This document shows positions 35,473 to 45,740 of a DNA stretch of 64,000 nucleotides, one piece after another. How positions within the stretch are numbered: position 1 is the stretch's first letter; each line of letters opens with the position of its first letter. The stretch covers positions 246,443 to 310,442 of the forward strand of contig NZ_FNAT01000004.1 in the NCBI RefSeq assembly GCF_900102015.1, read 5' to 3'. Position numbers and translations under genes: made by a program. The notes beneath the pieces were generated by a model, which was given only the letters and a program-made list of their open reading frames with translations, was not told the origin of the DNA and did not search any database. This stretch comes from Limimaricola pyoseonensis. GTDB lineage: Bacteria; Pseudomonadota; Alphaproteobacteria; Rhodobacterales; Rhodobacteraceae.

Positions 35473-37749
35473 ATGCCGATCACCACGGGACTGATGCCGA
35501 CACGCTTCGCCGACGGGCTGGAGGTCTGGTCGAGCGGCGATGGCACGCCGGGCTCCGACACCTACGCGGAATCGGGCGGCGGGGTCTTCGTGCCCGCCGA
35601 CCAGGATTTCGGCGGCGCGCTGGAGATCCTCAAGACCGCCCCGGTGCAGAAGCTGCGCTACATGGGGCAGACGCCGGTCCGGCCGGGGCTGGTGCTGCGG
35701 ATCACCGCGCGGGTCAAGGCGGTGTCTGGGCCACTGCCCTCGGTCCGCATCGCCGGCTGGGCGGGTCGCGCGGATGGCTCCCATGCGGACGGGCTGGTCG
35801 AGGCGGGGCCTGAGGTCGCGCTCACCGAGTACGGAAGGGTGGTCGAGGTCTCGGCGATCCTCGCGCCGGGGCGGCGGGCGGCGGCCGACCTCGTCTGGAC
35901 CGGCGCCGATCACGGCCATCTCGGGCTCGACCTGACCGGGGCGAACGGCGGCGTGGTGCGCGTCGACGACATCGGGATCGAGGACGTCACCCATCTCTTC
36001 GCGGCCGAGAGCCTCGGCTACGCCGACGTGCGCGACTACGGCGCGCTGGGCGACGGCGTGGCCGACGATTCGGCCGCCTTCGAGGCTGCCGACGCCGATG
36101 CGGGCGGGCGCGAGGTGCTGGTGCCCGAGGGGACATGGCGCATCGCGCGCGACGTCACCTTTCGCTCGAAGGTGCGCTTCGTCGGCCGCGTCGTGCCCGA
36201 GGGCGCGACCAAGCTGATCCTGCAGCGCGATTTCCGCTTTGGCGCCTATCTCGATGCGCTCGGCGACGAGGCGCTGGCCTTCGCCAAGGCGTTCCAGGCG
36301 CTGCTGAGCTTCTCCGACCACGAATCGCTCGATCTCGAGGGGCGGCGGATCGGCCTGCCCGCGCCGCTCGACATGGCCGCCGCCGTGCCGGACCGGCCGA
36401 CCTTCGCCATCCGCCGGGTGGTGCGCAACGGCCAGTTCCAGCCGATCGACGGGCCGGCTTGGACGCCGGGCGTGACGACGGCGCAGGCGCGCTACGCGGC
36501 CGCCGACCCGCTGCGCCTGACGGAGGTGGAGAACCCGGCCGCGATCGCGCCGGGCAGCCTCGTGACCGGGGCCGGGGTGGGGCGTGAGGTCTATGTCCGC
36601 GCGGTCGACGTGGCCAACCGGCGGATCACGCTGAGCCAGCCGCTCTACGACGCGGAAGGGCTGCAGAGCTTCACCTTCACGCGGTTTCGCTACCTGCTCG
36701 ACTTCTCGGGCTTCGACGACCTGAGCAAGCTGCAATTCGACGAGATCGAGTTCCAGTGCGAGGGCCGCGCCTCGGGCGTGCTGCTGCCGCCCGCGGGGCT
36801 GGCGCTGGCGTTTCGCGACTGCTTCTTCACCAAGCCGCGCGACCGCGGCCTGACCTCGCATGGCGGCGGCTGCCAGGGGCTGATGATCGACCGCTGCCAG
36901 TTTCTGTCGAACGAGCAGGGGCTGCCGGTCGGGAGCCGCCGCACGCTCTGCCTCAACGCCAACGCCAACGACGTGAAGATCCGCGACAGCCGGATCGTGC
37001 TGTTCGAGCATTTCTGCGTGCTGGCCGGCACCGGCAACATCATCGCCAACAACCACTGGTTCCATGGCGACGGCGTCTCGGACGGGGTGCGCAAGGGCGG
37101 CATCGTCTTCACCAGGCCCAACGTCGCCTCGACCGTCACCGGCAACTACATCGACAACAACTTCATCGAGTGGACCAACGAGCACGACGCCACGCCGGCG
37201 CTGGGCCAGCAGTTCAGCTTCGGCGGGCTCACCGTCACCGGCAACATCTTCATCGCATCGGACGTGGCGCGCTGGTTCAACTGGATCGTGGTCAAGCCCT
37301 ACGGGCCGGGCCACTTCATCCACGGGCTGCACGTGACCGGCAACGTGTTCCGCACCTTCGACGGCAACATCGACCGGATCGAGCGGGTCGACACCGCCTT
37401 CGCCGATCTCGACTACGGCCGGATGCGCGACATCAGCTTCGCCGCCAACACCTTCAACGGCATCAACCAGCCGGTGCGCAACCCCGCGAGCCTGACCCAT
37501 GACGCGGCCGCGCCCGAGCGGGTCTGGGTGGTGCCGACGGCGCCGCACCTGCCGTTCTCGGGCCGGGCGCGGGTGGTCGAGGCGGCGGTGGCCGAGGGCA
37601 AGCTGGCGCGCGCCGATGGGCAGGCGGTGCACGAGGCGCCCTGGATCGACCCCGAGCACGGGGCCGACCGCCGCGCCTTCCGGCTGATCTTCGCGACGCC
37701 GGTGAGCGGGCGGATGCGCTGCCTCGTGCGGATGGACAACCCCGCGTGA
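35473..37749 (+). CDS. Right-handed beta-helix protein, pectate lyase/GH28-like superfamily
   Basis: 758 residues. After a 170-residue beta-sandwich-like N-terminal domain (C-terminal part D-L-T-G-A-N-G-G-V-V-R-V-D-D), V-R-D-Y-G-A-L-G-D-G-V-A-D-D-S-A-A-F opens the pectate-lyase superfamily beta-helix (PF12708-like), with many N-x-F and G-N-x-F turns such as V-T-G-N-I-F-I-A and H-V-T-G-N-V-F-R-T-F. No N-terminal signal peptide is visible, so export would need another route, or it acts as a tailspike-like or capsular-glycan enzyme. Orphan gene; substrate not deducible. Confidence 0.8.
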   Translation: MPITTGLMPTRFADGLEVWSSGDGTPGSDTYAESGGGVFVPADQDFGGALEILKTAPVQKLRYMGQTPVRPGLVLRITARVKAVSGPLPSVRIAGWAGRADGSHADGLVEAGPEVALTEYGRVVEVSAILAPGRRAAADLVWTGADHGHLGLDLTGANGGVVRVDDIGIEDVTHLFAAESLGYADVRDYGALGDGVADDSAAFEAADADAGGREVLVPEGTWRIARDVTFRSKVRFVGRVVPEGATKLILQRDFRFGAYLDALGDEALAFAKAFQALLSFSDHESLDLEGRRIGLPAPLDMAAAVPDRPTFAIRRVVRNGQFQPIDGPAWTPGVTTAQARYAAADPLRLTEVENPAAIAPGSLVTGAGVGREVYVRAVDVANRRITLSQPLYDAEGLQSFTFTRFRYLLDFSGFDDLSKLQFDEIEFQCEGRASGVLLPPAGLALAFRDCFFTKPRDRGLTSHGGGCQGLMIDRCQFLSNEQGLPVGSRRTLCLNANANDVKIRDSRIVLFEHFCVLAGTGNIIANNHWFHGDGVSDGVRKGGIVFTRPNVASTVTGNYIDNNFIEWTNEHDATPALGQQFSFGGLTVTGNIFIASDVARWFNWIVVKPYGPGHFIHGLHVTGNVFRTFDGNIDRIERVDTAFADLDYGRMRDISFAANTFNGINQPVRNPASLTHDAAAPERVWVVPTAPHLPFSGRARVVEAAVAEGKLARADGQAVHEAPWIDPEHGADRRAFRLIFATPVSGRMRCLVRMDNPA

Positions 37750-37824
37750 CCGGGCGGGCCGCGCGGGAACCGCGGCGCGCTTTGGCGCGTCTGTCGAGGA
37801 TGGCCGCCCGCGGCGGGCGGCGCC

Positions 37825-38157
37825 ATGACGGAGCCCGCGATGCCCCCCCATGCCACGCCCCTCGATCTCTACCGCACCACGCTGGCCTATTGGAGCCTGA
37901 TGGCCGAGGCCCAGGCCGTGATCGGCTACAGGATGCTAGGCATGGCCGGCCTGTGGGCGGTGACCGGCTCCGAGACCGACCGCATGCTGGCCGAGAAGGC
38001 GCCGGCCTTCGCCGAGGCGATGCGCCATGGCGGCCGGGCGATGATCGAGGGCCGGCGGCCCGACCAGATCGCGCTGGCGGCGATGCAGCCGCTGGGCCGC
38101 AAGGCGGCGGCGAACCGGCGCCGGCTGGCGCGTCGCGGCCCGAAACTGGGGTTCTAG
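37825..38157 (+). CDS. Phasin-like small hypothetical protein
   Basis: 110 residues, mostly helical: Y-R-T-T-L-A-Y-W-S-L-M-A-E-A-Q-A-V-I-G-Y-R-M-L-G-M-A-G-L-W then E-K-A-P-A-F-A-E-A-M and a basic C-terminus. This resembles short Rhodobacterales proteins, often misnamed antifreeze proteins, that have phasin-like helices. No catalytic motif. The link to polyhydroxyalkanoate is inference only. ATG 37834 (M-P-P-H-A) is an alternative start. Confidence 0.6.
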   Translation: MTEPAMPPHATPLDLYRTTLAYWSLMAEAQAVIGYRMLGMAGLWAVTGSETDRMLAEKAPAFAEAMRHGGRAMIEGRRPDQIALAAMQPLGRKAAANRRRLARRGPKLGF

Positions 38158-38201
38158 CCGGGGGCGGGGCGCCTCGGATCAGCGATGGTCTGGGAGGGAT
38201 C

Positions 38202-38277
<76 letters not shown>

Positions 38278-38326
38278 ACTGGCGGCGTATCTGGACTGTC
38301 GCGCCGGCAGTGTCAAGCGGGGCGTT

Positions 38327-38797
38327 TCAGTTTTCCAGGTCCCTCGGCGTCAGCCGGTGGGCGCGGCCGAAGCCGCCATTGAGAAAGCCCGCCACGCAGC
38401 GCAGCCGCAGCAGGTGGAAATCGGCGAAATCGTAGTAGAGCGCGGATTTCGGATGCGCGGCGAGCCAGCCCGCGCGCCGGGCGGCCTTGTCCTCGGGGGC
38501 GTCGGGCGAGGCGCGCAGCTGCAGCGTCAGCCGCGGATGGGCCAGCGGATCGCCGCGTCCCGGCTCGCCCAGAAGCAGCGAACAGTCCGGCCGCGCCACG
38601 AGCGCGGCCCAGTGCTGCGCCAGCGTGGAGACCAGCACCAGCGCGTCGGCGCCGTCGCGTAGCACCGCCACCCGGCTGACGAAGGGCGCGCCGGTCTCGG
38701 GGTCGATCACCCCGAGCGCGCCGTGGCGCGCCGCGTCGAAGATCTCGCTCGCAAGCGCGCGGGCGGCGGCGTCGGTGGGGCGGATCGGGTCGGTCAT
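38327..38797 (-). CDS. Pyridoxamine 5'-phosphate oxidase-like (HugZ-type) flavin-binding protein
   Basis: 156 residues, split-barrel fold: [21 protein letters not shown] then [10 protein letters not shown] and L-T-L-Q-L-R-A-S, with [11 protein letters not shown] near the end. The pattern is the HugZ/PNPOx-like domain (haem-oxygenase-type or FMN reductase relatives), lacking PdxH-specific residues. ATG 38797 (M-T-D-P-I-R-P). Substrate unknown; PLP synthesis is not implied. Confidence 0.85.
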   Translation of the reverse strand: MTDPIRPTDAAARALASEIFDAARHGALGVIDPETGAPFVSRVAVLRDGADALVLVSTLAQHWAALVARPDCSLLLGEPGRGDPLAHPRLTLQLRASPDAPEDKAARRAGWLAAHPKSALYYDFADFHLLRLRCVAGFLNGGFGRAHRLTPRDLEN

Positions 38798-38845
38798 GGC
38801 GCCAGCCTCGCCCGCGAGCGGGGGGCCGCGCAAGCGCCCTTGCGA

Positions 38846-39337
38846 TCAGCGGTGGCGGTCCTGCGGGCCGCGCAGCCGCCACCAGTAGGCGGCGCAGGCC
38901 GGGATCTCGCGCAGCGCGAGGCGCAGCTGGGCCCCGAGCCGCGCGCCGCCGCGCGGGGCCGAGCCCGTGGCCTTAAGCCCGAGGCGGCGGGCCGTGAGCA
39001 GGGCGCGGGGCAGGTGCGGCAGGTCGGTCACCACCACCACCTCGCGCGTGCCGATGGCGCCGAGCAGCGGCAGGGCGAAGCGGATGTTCTCGAGCGTGGT
39101 GGTGGAGCGGTCCTCGGGGTGGATCGCTTCCTCCGGCACGCCCTCGGCCAAAAGCAGCGCCCGCATCGCGCGGGCCTCGGCCGGCGGGTGGCGGCCGAGC
39201 CCGCCGCAGGGCACGAGATGCGCGACGTGGCCCTCGTGCCAGAGCCGCGCGGCGTGCAGCGTGCGCCGGCGCAGCGTCGGCGAGGGGCCGTCGGGCCAGA
39301 CCGCCGCCCCGAGGATCAGCGCCGCCGATTTCGTCAT
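38846..39337 (-). CDS. YdcF-family (DUF218) protein
   Basis: 163 residues. [13 protein letters not shown] at the N-terminus, L-V-P-C-G-G-L-G (the S/C-G-G loop) and [13 protein letters not shown] form the DUF218 Rossmann-like site, as in E. coli YdcF and the cytoplasmic part of ElyC. Without a membrane helix this is the soluble version. Function unknown in detail. Confidence 0.88.
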   Translation of the reverse strand: MTKSAALILGAAVWPDGPSPTLRRRTLHAARLWHEGHVAHLVPCGGLGRHPPAEARAMRALLLAEGVPEEAIHPEDRSTTTLENIRFALPLLGAIGTREVVVVTDLPHLPRALLTARRLGLKATGSAPRGGARLGAQLRLALREIPACAAYWWRLRGPQDRHR

Positions 39338-39399
39338 GCCGCTCTCCCTTTCCGAAGCGCGCGGGCCGGCTAGCTCAGCCCCACGGGAAGGGAGGTGCG

Positions 39400-39672
39400 A
39401 TGATGGAAGAGCTGTTGCAAGGGCTGGGGGTGACGCTTCTGGTGGTGCTGGCGCTGGTCGGGCTCGCGGCGGGCTGGCTGGCGGGCGTGGTGTTCGGCGG
39501 AAGGCGGGCGCTCTACATGGTCGCCGGCGCGCTGGGCGCGGTGGCCGCGCCCTTCCTGCTGGCCGCGCTGGGGGTGACGATCCTCGCCGCGGGCGGGCTC
39601 TTGCTGGCGGTGGTGGTGGCTCTGATCGGCGCGGCGCTGGTGGTGGCGCTGGTGCGGGCGATCGCGAAGTAG
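39400..39672 (+). CDS. Small membrane protein, unknown
   Basis: 90 residues with three hydrophobic segments: about 8-30 ([11 protein letters not shown]), 40-60 and 63-87, connected by G-G-R-R-A-L-Y. The composition is like small inner-membrane proteins of the GlsB/DUF-type, but I cannot place a family. GGGAGG is 4 nt before the first of two adjacent ATGs (39400, 39403); the second has better spacing. Confidence 0.7.
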   Translation: MMEELLQGLGVTLLVVLALVGLAAGWLAGVVFGGRRALYMVAGALGAVAAPFLLAALGVTILAAGGLLLAVVVALIGAALVVALVRAIAK

Positions 39673-39674
39673 AA

Positions 39675-39698
39675 GGGCCCGGCGCGGCGGCCGGGCCC
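39675..39698. terminator. Hairpin between convergent membrane-protein gene and uvrB
   Basis: Perfect 9-bp stem GGGCCCGGC / GCCGGGCCC with a 6-nt loop, located 3 bp after the upstream stop and 10 bp after the uvrB stop. On the minus strand it is followed by TTCTACTT. Probable bidirectional terminator. Confidence 0.55.
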
Positions 39699-39707
39699 CT
39701 TGCCGGC

Positions 39708-41915
<2,208 letters not shown>

Positions 41916-42080
41916 CGGCGGCCTCCTTCGGACCGAACCAATCTGGTCGCTTTTCGTTCCTGTGCAAGAGGGGCGTGGCGCGGCTCACCGTCGCTGGCCC
42001 CTTGCCGGCCTGCGGCGAGCTTGCCGCTTGCATGGCGGGGCGGTTTTGCCGATAAGCCCGACAGATCGAAAGGGACCCTG

Positions 42081-42392
42081 ATGCGCGCACGGATCTACAG
42101 ACCCGCCCGAGCTGCCACGCAGTCCGGCACCGCCAAGACCGAAGCCTGGATTCTCGAATTCGCCCCGGCCTCGAAGCGCGAGGTCGATCCGCTGATGGGC
42201 TGGACCAGCTCGTCGGACACCCAGAGCCAGGTGAAGATGTATTTCGACAGCCGCGAGGCGGCGGTGGCCTATGCCGAGAAGCACGGGCTCGAGGCGACCG
42301 TGCAGGAGCCGCATGTGCGCAAGCACAACATCCGGCCCGGCGGCTACGGCGAGAACTTCTCGACCACCCGGCGCGGGGCCTGGACGCACTGA
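42081..42392 (+). CDS. Complex I accessory subunit, NDUFS4/ETC conserved-region family
   Basis: 103 residues. [16 protein letters not shown], then W-I-L-E-F and [12 protein letters not shown], then R-P-G-G-Y-G-E-N-F are the conserved NDUFS4 core seen in mitochondria and alphaproteobacteria. It is a peripheral subunit stabilising NADH:quinone oxidoreductase. It is encoded away from a nuo operon, as is usual in this group. Soluble, matrix-side equivalent. Confidence 0.93.
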   Translation: MRARIYRPARAATQSGTAKTEAWILEFAPASKREVDPLMGWTSSSDTQSQVKMYFDSREAAVAYAEKHGLEATVQEPHVRKHNIRPGGYGENFSTTRRGAWTH

Positions 42393-42507
42393 AGCGGTCC
42401 GGGCGCTTACGAGGGCGCCCGACCCCGCGAGACCGGCGCCGGGCAGGCGCCACGATTCTTCCGATGGGCGGCCGGATGGCCGCCCGTTTCGTTTTGAGGC
42501 AGCAGCG

Positions 42508-43434
42508 ATGACCATCACCCATCTCGTCACCCATTCGGGCGGCTTCCACGCCGACGAACTCCTGTCCTCGGTCGTGCTGACCCGGCTCTATCCCGAGGCC
42601 GAGATCGTGCGCAGCCGCGACAAGGCGTGGATCACCCCGGGCGAGGGGCGGATCATCTACGACGTGGGCGGCCAGTTCGACGCCGGGGCGCGGATCTTCG
42701 ATCACCACCAGAAGCCCAACCCGCTGCGCGAGGACGGCCAGCCCTACAGCTCCTTCGGGCTGGTCTGGGCCGCGTACGGGCGCGACTACCTGCGCGCGCT
42801 GGGCGTGCCCGGGGGCGATGTCGAGGCCGTCCATGCCGGGTTCGACCGCGGCTTCGTGCTGCCCGTCGACCTCATGGACAACGGCGCGGTGGATGCGGGG
42901 GCGGCGGGGCCGCTGTTTTCCGGGCTGACGCTGCCGGTGCTGCTCGAGAGCCTGAAGCCGGTCTTCGACGACCGCGCGGCGGGGGCGGACGACCGCGCCT
43001 TCGCCGAGGCCGTGCCGATCGCGCGCGCCTTCGTCGAGGCTCGCATCCGCCGCGCGGCGGCGAAGCTGCGGGCCGAGGGGATCGTGCGCGAGGCGATCGC
43101 GGCGGCGGGCGCGGGGCGGGTGCTGGAGCTGCCGATGGGCATGCCGTTCCGCGCCGGCATCGAGGCGGCGGGGGCCGATCAGCTGCTCTTCGTCGTGCAT
43201 CCGCGCGGCGACGACTGGGCGCTGACCACGATCCGCACCGGCGAGGACACCTTCGAGACCCGCGCCGACCTGCCGGCCGCATGGGCCGGGCTGACCGACG
43301 CGGCGTTGGAGGCGGCGTCCGGGGTGACGGGCGCGAAGTTCTGCCACAACGGCCGCTTCATCGCCGTAGCCGACAGCCGCGAGGCGATCCTGGCGATGGC
43401 GGAGCTGGCCGTGGCCGAGGCCGCGCAGGCCTAG
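42508..43434 (+). CDS. MYG1-family protein (DHH-like phosphoesterase fold)
   Basis: 308 residues. T-H-S-G-G-F-H-A-D-E-L-L (residues 8-19) has the His and Asp metal ligands of MYG1/UPF0160, and I-F-D-H-H-Q-K-P provides the DHH motif. Eukaryotic MYG1 is a 3'-5' RNA exonuclease; bacterial relatives are uncharacterised. ATG 42508. Complete length for bacterial members. Confidence 0.9.
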   Translation: MTITHLVTHSGGFHADELLSSVVLTRLYPEAEIVRSRDKAWITPGEGRIIYDVGGQFDAGARIFDHHQKPNPLREDGQPYSSFGLVWAAYGRDYLRALGVPGGDVEAVHAGFDRGFVLPVDLMDNGAVDAGAAGPLFSGLTLPVLLESLKPVFDDRAAGADDRAFAEAVPIARAFVEARIRRAAAKLRAEGIVREAIAAAGAGRVLELPMGMPFRAGIEAAGADQLLFVVHPRGDDWALTTIRTGEDTFETRADLPAAWAGLTDAALEAASGVTGAKFCHNGRFIAVADSREAILAMAELAVAEAAQA

Positions 43435-43790
43435 AACGGCATGGCGGCGGGGCCGGGCGACGCATAGGTCGCCCGGGGCGCCGATCCCTTCCGCCGCCTG
43501 ACCCGGCCGGCGCAGCGCCGCTGTGCCGGCCGTCGGGCCTGTGGCGGTACGTAGCCGCCCCGGACCCTGTCGTCGCAGAGCACCACGACACCGCCTGCTG
43601 TCGGCCACGGGCCCACGGGCTGATCCGGCGCGCGGGCAAGAAGGGCCCGCGCGGCCCGCCGCGCGCCGCCGAAGCGTCAGCATGTCGATTTGGTGATATC
43701 AGCCGTCGAGCCTCTGGCCGCCGCTTGGCGCGGGAGTTGCTAGGTTCCGGGAGACCCGCGACAGGCGGGCGCAGATCCCGGAAACGAGCC
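43435..43790 (+). other. 356-bp intergenic region upstream of the catabolic operon
   Basis: No credible gene is seen. It holds a perfect 9-bp hairpin (CGCGCGGGC 43629-43637 with GCCCGCGCG 43645-43653) that may end the MYG1 transcript, and then an AT-richer segment with the putative operator at 43684-43702. I cannot point to a convincing -35/-10 pair; TAGGTT at 43741 is a poor -10 candidate. Confidence 0.5.
43684..43702 (+). promoter_or_regulatory. Putative operator, copy 1
   Basis: GTCGATTTGGTGATATCAG, containing the 8-bp palindrome TGATATCA, lies 88 bp before the amidohydrolase ATG. It matches the element at 55809-55827 at 15 of 19 positions in the same orientation relative to its operon. 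GCGTCA also precedes both copies by 4 or 5 bp. The obvious candidate regulator is the AraC/GlxA-type protein encoded at 48853. Binding is untested. Confidence 0.6.
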
Positions 43791-44690
43791 ATGATTGACG
43801 CGCATGTCCATTTCTACACGGCCCGGGACCTGGCCCGTGTCGCGGGGGGGCTGCCCTACGCGTTGCCGCAGCCGCACCCGCTCACCGGCTACCTCGACCG
43901 GTTGATCGATGCCGGCAGAAAGCCGCGACTGATCAACAACGTGCATCTCAGCATCCTGCCGGATTCGGAGAACGTCTTCGCCGGTTTCGATGAGCTGGCG
44001 GCGCTGCAGGCGCGCGACCCGGCGCGCTATGGCGGCATCGCCGGCATCGGCACGATCCTCGCCGATCCGGCCTACGCGACAGCGGCGCGGCTGGCGCATC
44101 CGCAGGTCAAGGGCATCCGCATGGTGCTGCATGACCGCGCGCCGGAAAGCGTCGGCGCCGGGGCCTATTCGGGCGCGGCGTGGCGGGAGCTTTATGCCCG
44201 GCTCCGGCCCGACCAGCACCTGCATGTCTACGCGCAGGACCCGGCCACCACGCTCGAGGTCATGGCGCAGCTGCCAGAGGAGGTGCCGCTGGTGATCGAC
44301 CATCTGGGCACCTGCCGGCCCGAGCGCGGCACCGACGACCCGGCCTTCCTCAAGCTGCTCGCGACCGCGAAGGCGCGGGGCAACACGTGGTTCAAGGGGC
44401 CGGGCTACCGGACCTCGACCGACGCGGCCGTCGTCGCGGCCTTTGCCGGGCGCATCATCGACACGCTCGGCCCCGGGCGGCTGGTGCTCGGGGCCAGCGA
44501 TGCCCCGCATGTCGGCGCCGACCATGACGGGCGGCCCTTCGCGGAGAGCTACACGCCCCTCGGGGCGCTCGATTTCGCGGCGGATGTCGCCGCGCGGGTG
44601 GCGCGCGCCACCGGAATTGCGGCCGAGACGCTCCTGAGCGGCGCGGCGGCGGAGATGTTCGACCCTTCAGCAACGAGAGCGTACCAATGA
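43791..44690 (+). CDS. Amidohydrolase-2 family metal-dependent hydrolase
   Basis: 299 residues. M-I-D-A-H-V-H-F provides the HxH metal ligands of strand 1; V-I-D-H-L-G-T-C supplies a later His, and V-L-G-A-S-D-A-P-H the strand-8 Asp. The TIM-barrel arrangement is that of PF04909, including 2-pyrone-4,6-dicarboxylate lactonase, 4-sulfomuconolactonase and related ring- or lactone-opening enzymes. No signal peptide. First gene of a four-gene operon; its TGA overlaps the next ATG. Substrate unknown. Confidence 0.85.
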   Translation: MIDAHVHFYTARDLARVAGGLPYALPQPHPLTGYLDRLIDAGRKPRLINNVHLSILPDSENVFAGFDELAALQARDPARYGGIAGIGTILADPAYATAARLAHPQVKGIRMVLHDRAPESVGAGAYSGAAWRELYARLRPDQHLHVYAQDPATTLEVMAQLPEEVPLVIDHLGTCRPERGTDDPAFLKLLATAKARGNTWFKGPGYRTSTDAAVVAAFAGRIIDTLGPGRLVLGASDAPHVGADHDGRPFAESYTPLGALDFAADVAARVARATGIAAETLLSGAAAEMFDPSATRAYQ

Positions 44691-45667
44691 CCGACGTGAC
44701 CCAGGCGGAGTTCACCTTCCCCGTTACCTATGCCGAGGGCACCCAGACCCTGCGCGGCACCATCTACCGGCCGGCCAGCTCGGTCGCGGGCGCCGAGGCG
44801 CTGCCGCCCGTCGTCTTCAACTCGGGCTTCACCGGCGGCGTGTCGATGTACGGCCAGCTGATGGGCCGCGCGCTGGCCGAGCGGGGCTATACCGTCACCA
44901 CCTACGACGTGACCGGCTTCTTCACCAACAAGGCGGTGCGCAACACCTATCGCGACGGCGACCTGACGGTCACCAATGTCAGCCTCGAGGACCAGACGAC
45001 CGAGCTTCTGGCGCTGATCGCCTGGACCCGCGCCGAATGCGGCCGCATGCCGGCCGTCGCGTCCTGGGCGATGGGCTCGGTCGCCAGCCTCGCGGCGATC
45101 ACCGAGCTGGCCCGGTCGGGCGGCGAGCAGGTCGCCTTCTACGTGCCGATGAACTACACCCGGCTTTCGGCGCTGCAGGGGCTGCGCGCCGATCCGGCCG
45201 CGGCCGACGCCGCGCTGGCGGCGCTGGCCGACGACGCCGCGATCCCGCCCTTCGACACCGGCACCGAGGCGACGCGGCTGGGCTACTACCCGCTCGACCC
45301 GGCGACGCAGGCCTATGTCGACGACCAGCTCGGCAGCTACACCGATGCCGGCGGCGCCGACCGCTGGCCGGGCTGCACCCATGTCAGTGCCAAGTCCTAC
45401 AAGAGCTACGTCGCCTTCGACCCCGAGGCGGGCCTCGCGGCGGCCGGGGCGGGCTTCCCGCCGGCGCTGATCATCCACGGCGCCGAGAACACGCTGCACA
45501 TGCCGGCGGAATCGGTGCGCCTGCACGAGGCCTATCCGGGCGAGAAGGGCGACGCGGCGCTGATCCTGGACGGCATGGCCCATGGCCAGACGATGCAGCC
45601 CGACAGCCCGGTCTTCCAGCAGATGATCGCCGCGATCGACGGCAAGATCCGCGCCCGCTGCGCCTGA
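44687..45667 (+). CDS. Alpha/beta-hydrolase-fold protein lacking the catalytic Ser
   Basis: 326 residues, fold of the dienelactone-hydrolase/X-Pro-peptidase-like group: P-V-V-F-N-S-G-F-T-G-G (oxyanion strand), Y-T-V-T-T-Y-D-V-T-G-F, and I-I-H-G-A-E-N before M-A-H-G-Q (His). The nucleophile elbow, normally G-x-S-x-G, reads S-W-A-M-G, with Ala where Ser should be. Either another residue acts, or the protein is a non-hydrolytic binder. ATG 44687 overlaps the amidohydrolase stop by four bases. Confidence 0.82.
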   Translation: MTDVTQAEFTFPVTYAEGTQTLRGTIYRPASSVAGAEALPPVVFNSGFTGGVSMYGQLMGRALAERGYTVTTYDVTGFFTNKAVRNTYRDGDLTVTNVSLEDQTTELLALIAWTRAECGRMPAVASWAMGSVASLAAITELARSGGEQVAFYVPMNYTRLSALQGLRADPAAADAALAALADDAAIPPFDTGTEATRLGYYPLDPATQAYVDDQLGSYTDAGGADRWPGCTHVSAKSYKSYVAFDPEAGLAAAGAGFPPALIIHGAENTLHMPAESVRLHEAYPGEKGDAALILDGMAHGQTMQPDSPVFQQMIAAIDGKIRARCA

Positions 45668-45740
45668 TCGCGACACCACCTGCGTGGTCCGGCCCCCCGC
45701 CTCGGCGGGCCGGGCCACGCCGCAAGACACGGGCAGGCCG

